Assembly (NCBI RefSeq): GCF_038397775.1
Contig: NZ_CP151650.1
Location: 2,232,001-2,296,000, forward strand
Direction of reading: 5' to 3'
DNA: 64,000 bases
Source of the DNA: Pseudomonas sp. RC10
GTDB lineage: Bacteria; Pseudomonadota; Gammaproteobacteria; Pseudomonadales; Pseudomonadaceae
Below the pieces are notes generated by a model. It was not told the DNA's origin, made no database searches, and was given only the letters and a program-made list of their open reading frames with translations. Positions 56,141 through 64,000 of this stretch are shown here, one piece after another; position 1 is the stretch's first letter; each line of letters starts with the position of its first letter. The translations under genes were made by a program, and so were the position numbers.

Positions 56141-56848
56141 TCAGTAAAGAGTGACCCATCTTTGATTGGTCAGCAGCTCGATAGGGCGATATTGCGTCTT
56201 GTAATTCATCTTTTTGCAGTTCTTGATCCAGTAACCGAGGTACACCGCATGCAGCTGCAGACGCGCCGCTTCGGCGATTTGCCAGAGAATGGCGAAGCGT
56301 CCCAGGCTTCGGCGCTCCTCGGAAGGTTCGTAGAACGTGTAAACGGCAGACAGGCCATTCGGCAGCAAGTCGGTGACGGCCACGGCGAGCAGCCGACCTT
56401 CCAGACGGAATTCGTAAAACCGGGAGAAAGGCAGGTCGCGCACCAGGAAGGTCGAAAACTGATCGCGGCTGGGCGGGTACATGTCGCCGTCCGCGTGACG
56501 CTGCTCGATGTAGCGCTGGTACAGGTCGAAATACTCTTCACTGAAATGCGGCTTTGTACTGATAACTTCGATGTCTGCGTTGCGCTTGAGGATGCGCTTT
56601 TGCTGACGATCGGGCACGAACAGCCCGACAGGAATGCGCGCAGGCACGCACGCGCTGCAATTCTGGCAGTGCGGGCGATAGAGATGGTCGCCACTGCGGC
56701 GAAAGCCCATGTCGGAAAGGTCGGCATAGACCTGCACGTCCATCGGCTGGCTGGGATCGAGGAACAGCGTTGTGGCTTGTTCTTCGGGCAGGTAGCTGCA
56801 GGAGTGGGGTTGAGTGGCATAAAACTTAAGCCGCGCCAGCTCGGTCAT
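56141..56848 (-). CDS. bpt: Aspartate/glutamate leucyltransferase (Bpt; ATE-like)
   Basis: This 235-residue protein of the ATE N/C-terminal family transfers Leu to N-terminal Asp/Glu, or Arg in the older naming, creating N-degrons. The N-terminal region has the conserved CSYLPEEQA and [14 protein letters not shown] cysteines, and the C-terminal part has the [16 protein letters not shown] acyltransferase-like (GNAT-fold) core. The ATG at 56848 follows a near-upstream TTG. It pairs with aat 47 bp away on the same strand. Confidence 0.93.
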
Positions 56849-56895
56849 GATCAACCCTCGGAAAAAACTTTAGTTAAGAGTGTATGCCAGCCGAC

Positions 56896-57585
56896 TCAAA
56901 CTCGCCTAGGTAGCCAGTCGGCGGAATGCGTCAGATCGAGGTGTTTGTTCAGGTAGTCGGCGAAGGTTCGTCGTGGGATTGGCCGGGCGCCGAAGCTTTG
57001 CAGGTGTTGTGTCGGCATTTGACAATCGATCAGCACGAAACCCCATGCCTTGAGATGTTCAACCAGGGTGGCGAAACCGACCTTGGAGGCATTGTCGGCG
57101 CGGCTGAACATCGACTCGCCGAAAAACAGCTGACCCATCGCCAGGCCGTACAAACCGCCGACCAGCTCACCGTTTTCACGCACTTCAACGCTGTGAGCGA
57201 AGCCGCGAGCATGCAGCTCGACGTAAGCCGCTTGCATGGAACCGGTGATCCAGGTTTCGTGGGTGTAGGCCCGTGGCCCTGCGCAGGCGCGGATGACGGC
57301 CTCAAAGTCCTGATCGAACGTCACCTGATAACGTTTTTGTCGCAGCACTTTTGCCAGGCTGCGGGAGACGTGCAGCTCGTCGGGAAACAAGACGGTGCGC
57401 GGATCGGGCGACCACCAGAGGATCGGCTGGCCCTGCTGGTACCACGGAAAACAGCCATGCCGGTAGGCCTGAATCAGTCGATCGGCAGACAGATCCCCAC
57501 CGCCTGCGAGCAACCCGTTGGGTTCACGCATGGCTTTTTCCAGCGGTGGAAAATCAAGGGTGTCGCGTTGTAACCAGGTCAGCAT
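56896..57585 (-). CDS. aat: Leucyl/phenylalanyl-tRNA--protein transferase
   Basis: This 229-residue protein transfers Leu or Phe from tRNA to N-terminal Lys/Arg of substrates, feeding the ClpS-ClpA pathway. Conserved blocks are [36 protein letters not shown] and [19 protein letters not shown]. The start at 57585 ([19 protein letters not shown]) is family-typical. Confidence 0.95.
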   Translation of the reverse strand: MLTWLQRDTLDFPPLEKAMREPNGLLAGGGDLSADRLIQAYRHGCFPWYQQGQPILWWSPDPRTVLFPDELHVSRSLAKVLRQKRYQVTFDQDFEAVIRACAGPRAYTHETWITGSMQAAYVELHARGFAHSVEVRENGELVGGLYGLAMGQLFFGESMFSRADNASKVGFATLVEHLKAWGFVLIDCQMPTQHLQSFGARPIPRRTFADYLNKHLDLTHSADWLPRRV

Positions 57586-58035
57586 AGCGTTCCGCTTTGG
57601 CGAGAGGGGAGGGGAGTGCGCGGGCCCGTGCAACTACACGCCAGGAATGCGGTCACAGGGCCTTGACCGGCACCGCATTGTGACGGGCGGTGCAGATTTG
57701 CAGCCTTCATGTGGATCATGGCCATTCGACAGTTCCGTAGCGCGAGAAAAACACGTCATAACCCTTTGTCAGCAAAGAAAATGCATGCTCAAATCGCCCG
57801 TTGGCATCGACGCTTGAAGATCGGCAAGGTCCGCGCCAGACTATCGTGGCGTGCAGCGTGCAAATCCGTACAATGCCCGATGTTGTTTAACCTCATTTCA
57901 AGTCACCTGTCGAGCGTGCGTTCAACGACGACCGCGTTTCAGATACGACAGGAATCGGTCAGTGCTATTTCGTCAATTCAGTCGTTTATAGTCAACCACC
58001 AGATGTTCGCGCTAGCGCGCAGGAATTGAAGCGTT
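57586..58035. other. Intergenic region between aat and ftsK, no gene
   Basis: About 450 bp holding the divergent promoters of aat and ftsK. In PAO1, as I remember, trxB lies here; no thioredoxin-reductase residues (no CATC or GGG-type FAD motif) are visible. I see no convincing LexA box, although ftsK is SOS-regulated in E. coli. Confidence 0.6.
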
Positions 58036-60441
58036 TTGAAGAAATCCACCGCAGCACCCAGTCCCGTTCCGCTCTGGCGGCAGCATTTGCACTACCGACT
58101 CAAGGAAGGTGCGCTGATCGCATTCGGCTTCTTGTGCCTGTACCTGATGATGGCCTTGTTGACCTACGATCAGGCCGATCCGGGCTGGAGCCATACCAGC
58201 AGTTCCGTCCAGGTGCAGAACGCCGCAGGCCGTGCGGGCGCGTTCTCCGCCGATATTCTGTTCATGGTATTGGGCTATTTCGCTTACATCTTCCCCATTT
58301 TGCTAGGGGTCAAGGCGTATCAGGTGTTCCGGCAGCGGCACGACCCATGGCAATGGAGCGGCTGGCTGTTTTCCTGGCGCATGATTGGCCTGGTGTTCCT
58401 GATACTGGCCGGCGCCGCGTTGGCACATATCCATTTCCACTCCGCATCGGGCCTGCCGGGTTCCGCGGGTGGTGTGCTGGGCGAGGTGCTGGGCGATCTG
58501 GCCAAGCGTGCGCTCAACGTGCAGGGCAGCACCCTGCTGTTCATCGCGCTGTTCCTGTTCGGTTTGACCGTGTTCACCGACTTGTCGTGGTTCAAGGTGA
58601 TGGACACCACGGGCAAGATCACGCTGGACCTGTTCGAGCTGTTTCAGGGTGCGATCAACCGTTGGTGGTCCGAGCGCACCGAGCGCAAGCAAATGGTCGC
58701 TCAACTGCGGGAAGTCGACATGCGTGTCGACGAAGTGGTGGCGCCGGTGGTGCCGGATCGTCGTGAACAGGCCAAGGCCAAGGAGCGCCTGATCGAGCGC
58801 GAGCAGGCTCTGAGCGAGCACATGGTGGCTCGCGAGAAGCACATCCCCGCGGTCATCGCCCCGGCGCCGGCCAAGCCGCCAGAGCCGAGCAAGCGCGTAT
58901 TGAAAGAGAAACAGGCGCCGTTGTTCGTCGACAGCGCCGTGGAAGGCACCCTGCCGCCTATCTCGATTCTCGACCCGGCAGAAAAGAAGCAGCTCAACTA
59001 TTCGCCTGAGTCACTGGCCGCCGTTGGGCATCTGCTGGAAATCAAGCTCAAGGAATTCGGCGTCGAAGTCACCGTGGATTCCATCCATCCCGGTCCGGTC
59101 ATTACCCGCTACGAGATTCAACCGGCAGCGGGGGTCAAGGTCAGCCGCATCGCCAACCTTGCGAAAGACCTGGCGCGCTCTCTGGCCGTGACCAGCGTCC
59201 GCGTGGTCGAGGTGATTCCGGGCAAGACGACGGTCGGTATCGAGATTCCCAACGAAGACCGGCAGATCGTGCGCTTCTCCGAAGTGTTGTCGACCCCCGA
59301 ATACGACAATTTCAAATCGCCGGTCACGCTGGCGCTGGGGCATGACATCGGCGGCAAGCCGATCATCACTGACCTCGCCAAGATGCCGCACTTGCTGGTG
59401 GCCGGTACGACCGGTTCCGGTAAGTCGGTGGGTGTAAATGCGATGATTCTGTCGATCCTGTTCAAGTCCGGCCCGGAAGACGCCAAGCTGATCATGATCG
59501 ACCCGAAAATGCTTGAGCTGTCCATCTATGAAGGCATCCCGCACCTGCTGTGCCCGGTGGTGACCGACATGAAGGACGCCGCCAATGCCCTGCGCTGGTC
59601 GGTGGCCGAGATGGAGCGTCGCTACAAGCTGATGGCCAAGATGGGCGTACGTAACCTGTCGGGCTTCAACCACAAGATCAAGGAAGCGGAAGACGCCGGG
59701 ACGCCGATTTCGGACCCGTTGTATCACCGCGAAAGCATTCACGACGAAGCGCCGCTGCTGACCAAGCTGCCGACGATTGTCGTGGTGGTCGACGAATTCG
59801 CCGACATGATGATGATCGTCGGCAAGAAGGTCGAAGAGCTGATCGCCCGTATCGCGCAGAAGGCCCGTGCCGCAGGCATCCACCTGATCCTCGCGACCCA
59901 GCGTCCGTCGGTTGACGTGATCACCGGTCTGATCAAAGCGAACATTCCGACCCGTATGGCGTTTCAGGTGTCGAGCAAGATCGACTCCCGGACCATCATT
60001 GATCAGGGCGGCGCCGAACAACTGCTCGGCCACGGTGACATGCTGTACATGCCACCGGGCACCAGCCTGCCGATCCGGGTGCACGGCGCCTTCGTGTCCG
60101 ATGACGAGGTTCACCGCGTCGTCGAAGCCTGGAAACTGCGCGGCACGCCGCAGTACAACGACGATATCCTCAATGGCGTCGAAGAGGCCGGAAGCGGGTT
60201 CGAGGGCAGCAGCGGCGGAGGCGACGGTGACGACGCCGAAACCGATGCGCTGTACGACGAGGCGGTCAACTTCGTGCTGGAAAGCCGTCGTGCGTCGATC
60301 TCGGCCGTGCAGCGCAAGCTCAAGATTGGTTATAACCGCGCCGCGCGGATGATCGAAGCCATGGAAATGGCCGGTGTCGTGACCGCCATGAACACCAATG
60401 GCTCGCGGGAAGTGATTGCACCCAGCCCCGCGCGTGATTGA
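58036..60441 (+). CDS. ftsK: DNA translocase FtsK
   Basis: This 801-residue protein has an N-terminal four-TM anchor (to about residue 180), a short linker, then the alpha/beta motor with Walker [13 protein letters not shown] at about residues 457-468 and Walker [12 protein letters not shown]. It ends with the gamma domain ([26 protein letters not shown]) that recognises KOPS. It pumps DNA and activates XerCD at dif during division. The TTG at 58036 is the likely start ([14 protein letters not shown]); no ATG is suitably placed. lolA follows 75 bp later. Confidence 0.96.
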   Translation: MKKSTAAPSPVPLWRQHLHYRLKEGALIAFGFLCLYLMMALLTYDQADPGWSHTSSSVQVQNAAGRAGAFSADILFMVLGYFAYIFPILLGVKAYQVFRQRHDPWQWSGWLFSWRMIGLVFLILAGAALAHIHFHSASGLPGSAGGVLGEVLGDLAKRALNVQGSTLLFIALFLFGLTVFTDLSWFKVMDTTGKITLDLFELFQGAINRWWSERTERKQMVAQLREVDMRVDEVVAPVVPDRREQAKAKERLIEREQALSEHMVAREKHIPAVIAPAPAKPPEPSKRVLKEKQAPLFVDSAVEGTLPPISILDPAEKKQLNYSPESLAAVGHLLEIKLKEFGVEVTVDSIHPGPVITRYEIQPAAGVKVSRIANLAKDLARSLAVTSVRVVEVIPGKTTVGIEIPNEDRQIVRFSEVLSTPEYDNFKSPVTLALGHDIGGKPIITDLAKMPHLLVAGTTGSGKSVGVNAMILSILFKSGPEDAKLIMIDPKMLELSIYEGIPHLLCPVVTDMKDAANALRWSVAEMERRYKLMAKMGVRNLSGFNHKIKEAEDAGTPISDPLYHRESIHDEAPLLTKLPTIVVVVDEFADMMMIVGKKVEELIARIAQKARAAGIHLILATQRPSVDVITGLIKANIPTRMAFQVSSKIDSRTIIDQGGAEQLLGHGDMLYMPPGTSLPIRVHGAFVSDDEVHRVVEAWKLRGTPQYNDDILNGVEEAGSGFEGSSGGGDGDDAETDALYDEAVNFVLESRRASISAVQRKLKIGYNRAARMIEAMEMAGVVTAMNTNGSREVIAPSPARD

Positions 60442-60516
60442 CACTTCGCCCATGACATGTAATCGGATGGCGCCTCATGGCGCCGTCCGTGTTAATTGAC
60501 CCCAAAGAGGACTCCC

Positions 60517-61140
60517 ATGCGTCTTATCCGCATGTTGTTGGTATCTGCACTGGCTTTTTCCGCTCTCCCGGCCCACGCCGACAGCAAGGACGTGGCGCGT
60601 CTGACCCAGCTGCTGGAAAGCTCGAAAACCCTGAGCGGCCGCTTTTCCCAGCTGACGCTGGACGGTGGTGGCACGCAGTTGCAGGAAACCGCAGGCGACA
60701 TGGTGTTGCAGCGACCAGGCTTGTTTTACTGGCACACTGACGCGCCTCAGGAACAACTGATGGTCTCTGACGGCAAGAAAGTCTCGCTGTGGGACCCGGA
60801 CCTGGAACAGGTCACCATCAAGACCCTCGACCAGCGCCTGACCCAGACCCCCGCCTTGCTGCTGTCCGGTGACGTGTCGAAGATCAGCGAAAGCTTCGAC
60901 ATCAGCGCCAAGGAAGCGGGCGGCGTGATCGACTTCGTGCTGAAGCCGAAATCCAAGGACACCCTGTTCGATAACCTGCGTCTGTCGTTCCGCAACGGCA
61001 TGATCAACGACATGCAGTTGATCGACAGCGTCGGCCAGCGCACCAATATCCTGTTCACCGGCGTCAAGGCCAACGAGCCTGTCGCGGCGAGCAAATTCCA
61101 GTTCCAGATCCCGAAAGGCGCGGACGTCATTCAGGAATAA
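60517..61140 (+). CDS. lolA: Outer-membrane lipoprotein carrier protein LolA
   Basis: This 207-residue periplasmic chaperone carries lipoproteins from LolCDE to LolB. It has a Sec signal peptide ([21 protein letters not shown], cleaved after AHA) and the beta-half-barrel pattern, with [35 protein letters not shown] near the N terminus. AAAGAGG lies 6-7 bases before the ATG at 60517. It precedes rarA by 18 bp, the usual arrangement in gamma-proteobacteria. Confidence 0.96.
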   Translation: MRLIRMLLVSALAFSALPAHADSKDVARLTQLLESSKTLSGRFSQLTLDGGGTQLQETAGDMVLQRPGLFYWHTDAPQEQLMVSDGKKVSLWDPDLEQVTIKTLDQRLTQTPALLLSGDVSKISESFDISAKEAGGVIDFVLKPKSKDTLFDNLRLSFRNGMINDMQLIDSVGQRTNILFTGVKANEPVAASKFQFQIPKGADVIQE

Positions 61141-61158
61141 GAGGTTCGAAAGTCCAGC

Positions 61159-62480
61159 ATGGACCTGTTCAGCAGTGAGCCGATTGCCCAGCCCCTGGCT
61201 GCCCGTTTGCGGGCGACCAACCTGGACGAGTACGTCGGCCAACAGCACTTGCTCGCCCACGGCAAGCCCTTGCGTGAAGCGCTGGAGCAGGGCGCGCTGC
61301 ACTCGATGATTTTCTGGGGGCCGCCGGGCGTGGGGAAAACCACCCTGGCGCGGTTGCTGGCGAAGGTCTCCGATGCGCACTTCGAAACCGTGTCGGCGGT
61401 GCTGGCCGGGGTCAAAGAGATTCGTCAGGCCGTCGAAGTCGCCAAGCAACAGGCCGGCCAATACGGCCGCCGCACCATTCTGTTTGTCGACGAAGTGCAC
61501 CGCTTCAACAAGTCGCAACAGGATGCGTTTCTGCCCTATGTCGAAGACGGCACGTTGATTTTCATTGGCGCGACCACTGAAAACCCGTCCTTCGAATTGA
61601 ACAACGCCTTGCTTTCACGCGCCCGCGTCTATGTGCTGAAAAGCCTCGACGAAACCGCCCTGCGCCAATTGGTGGACCGTGCCCTGACCGAAGCGCGCGG
61701 TCTTGGCAACCGGCACCTCAGCCTGGGCGACGAAGCGTTCAAGACCCTTCTGGCCGCCGCCGATGGTGACGGCCGTCGCATGCTCAACCTGCTGGAAAAC
61801 GCCTCGGATCTGGCGGAAGACAACAGCGAGATCGAGCCCGAGTTGCTGCAAAGCCTGCTGGGCGACAGCCGTCGACGTTTCGACAAGGGCGGCGAGGCGT
61901 TCTACGACCAGATTTCCGCGCTGCATAAATCGATTCGCGGCTCCAATCCTGACGCGGCACTGTATTGGTTCGCCCGGATGATCGACGGCGGCTGTGATCC
62001 GCTGTACCTCGCCCGGCGCGTGGTGCGCATGGCCAGCGAGGACATCGGCAACGCCGACCCGCGCGCGCTGCCGCTGTGCATGTCCGCCTGGGATGTGCAG
62101 GAACGGCTGGGCAGCCCCGAAGGCGAGCTGGCGGTGGCGCAGGCCATCGTTTACCTGGCCTGCGCGCCGAAAAGCAATGCTGTGTACATGGGCTTCAAGA
62201 TGGCGATGCGCGAGGCGACCGAACACGGTTCGCTGGAAGTGCCGTTGCATTTGCGCAATGCCCCGACCAAATTGATGAAGCAACTGGGTTACGGCGAAGA
62301 ATATCGCTACGCCCATGACGAACCGGATGCCTACGCCGCAGGTGAAGACTACTTCCCTGACGAGCTGGAACCGCGTCAGTATTACCAGCCGGTCCCTCGC
62401 GGGCTGGAGCTGAAAATCGGCGAAAAACTCAAACACCTGGCCGCACTCGACCGCGCCAGCCCCCGTCAGCGGAGAAAATA

Positions 62481-62481
<1 letters not shown>
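61159..62481 (+). CDS. rarA: Replication-associated recombination protein A
   Basis: This 440-residue AAA+ ATPase (MgsA/RarA) acts at stalled replication forks. Walker A GPPGVGKT is at residues 54-61, Walker [16 protein letters not shown] near 112, and sensor 1 [12 protein letters not shown] follows. The C-terminal tetramerisation domain has the conserved [23 protein letters not shown]. It overlaps crcB by one base at the stop/GTG junction. Confidence 0.95.

Positions 62482-64000
<1,519 letters not shown>

Noticed and set aside
57600..58030. Possible LexA box before ftsK
   Set aside because: CTGT and ACAG half-sites at the right spacing are not found, only isolated CTGT.

Overview
This is about 64 kb of a gamma-proteobacterial chromosome, almost certainly Pseudomonas (fluorescens/syringae lineage rather than aeruginosa). 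The evidence is the high-GC codon usage, the abundant Pseudomonas-type REP palindromes (GGGAGCGAATTCATTCGCG and GGAGTGAGCTTGCTCGCGA classes), and a gene order that follows, from memory, the PAO1 block PA2612-PA2659 (serS-rarA-lolA-ftsK-aat-bpt-infA-clpA-clpS-cspD-idh-nudix-mnmA-hflD-purB-roxA ... aceA-nuoA-N-chemoreceptor-bqsSR-PepSY). I see no rRNA, tRNA, CRISPR array, insertion sequence or prophage.

Layout. 1-9.5 kb is an accessory/metabolic stretch: the 3' end of a lipoyl synthase, a small lipoprotein, 2,4-dienoyl-CoA reductase (fadH), a PLP-dependent ACC deaminase/D-cysteine desulfhydrase, an MHS-type MFS transporter, an Fsr-type MFS transporter translationally coupled to an ArsB-type arsenite pump, and a DUF1853 protein, separated by REP doublets. 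9.6-16.2 kb is a + strand run: nadK, a metallophosphoesterase, a rhomboid protease, a YeaC-like protein, a DUF2797 protein and pepN. 16.4-19.1 kb holds an omptin-family outer-membrane protease, queD and a patatin. 19.2-24.9 kb holds two PepSY proteins overlapping a BqsRS-like two-component system, a single-Cache chemoreceptor and an AI-2E-family membrane protein.

24.9-25.7 kb is non-coding. It carries a large inverted repeat (two arms of roughly 300 bp) centred on a REP doublet. 25.8-40.7 kb is the complete 13-gene nuoA-N operon (nuoC and nuoD fused) on the minus strand, encoding respiratory complex I. A plausible sigma70 promoter and, further upstream, a near-perfect Fur-box-like palindrome precede nuoA. 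41.2-42.5 kb is aceA (isocitrate lyase); its roughly 480-bp upstream region contains a + strand terminator that suggests a small RNA, and two paired inverted repeats. 43.0-49.4 kb (minus) is a secretin-N-domain protein, a GNAT acetyltransferase, roxA, purB, hflD, mnmA and a Nudix hydrolase. 49.7-52.8 kb (minus) is monomeric NADP isocitrate dehydrogenase and cspD; the dimeric icd that PAO1 carries here appears absent. 53.0-57.6 kb is the N-degron module: clpS-clpA on +, infA on minus, then the two aminoacyl-protein transferases bpt and aat. 58.0-64.0 kb (+) is ftsK, lolA, rarA, crcB and the 5' part of serS, cut by the window end; the trxB gene I remember between aat and ftsK in PAO1 is not here.

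Functional themes are central carbon and energy metabolism at the isocitrate branch (aceA, idh, nuo), protein quality control by the N-end rule (bpt, aat, clpS, clpA), and envelope sensing and transport. No unmistakably new multi-gene system is visible. The observations most worth following are the BqsR-type half-sites in front of the PepSY/two-component operon, the putative small RNA and paired operators upstream of aceA, the Fur-box-like site upstream of nuo, the large REP-centred inverted repeat, the lone arsB/MFS pair, and the zinc-finger plus GIY-YIG-like DUF2797 protein.
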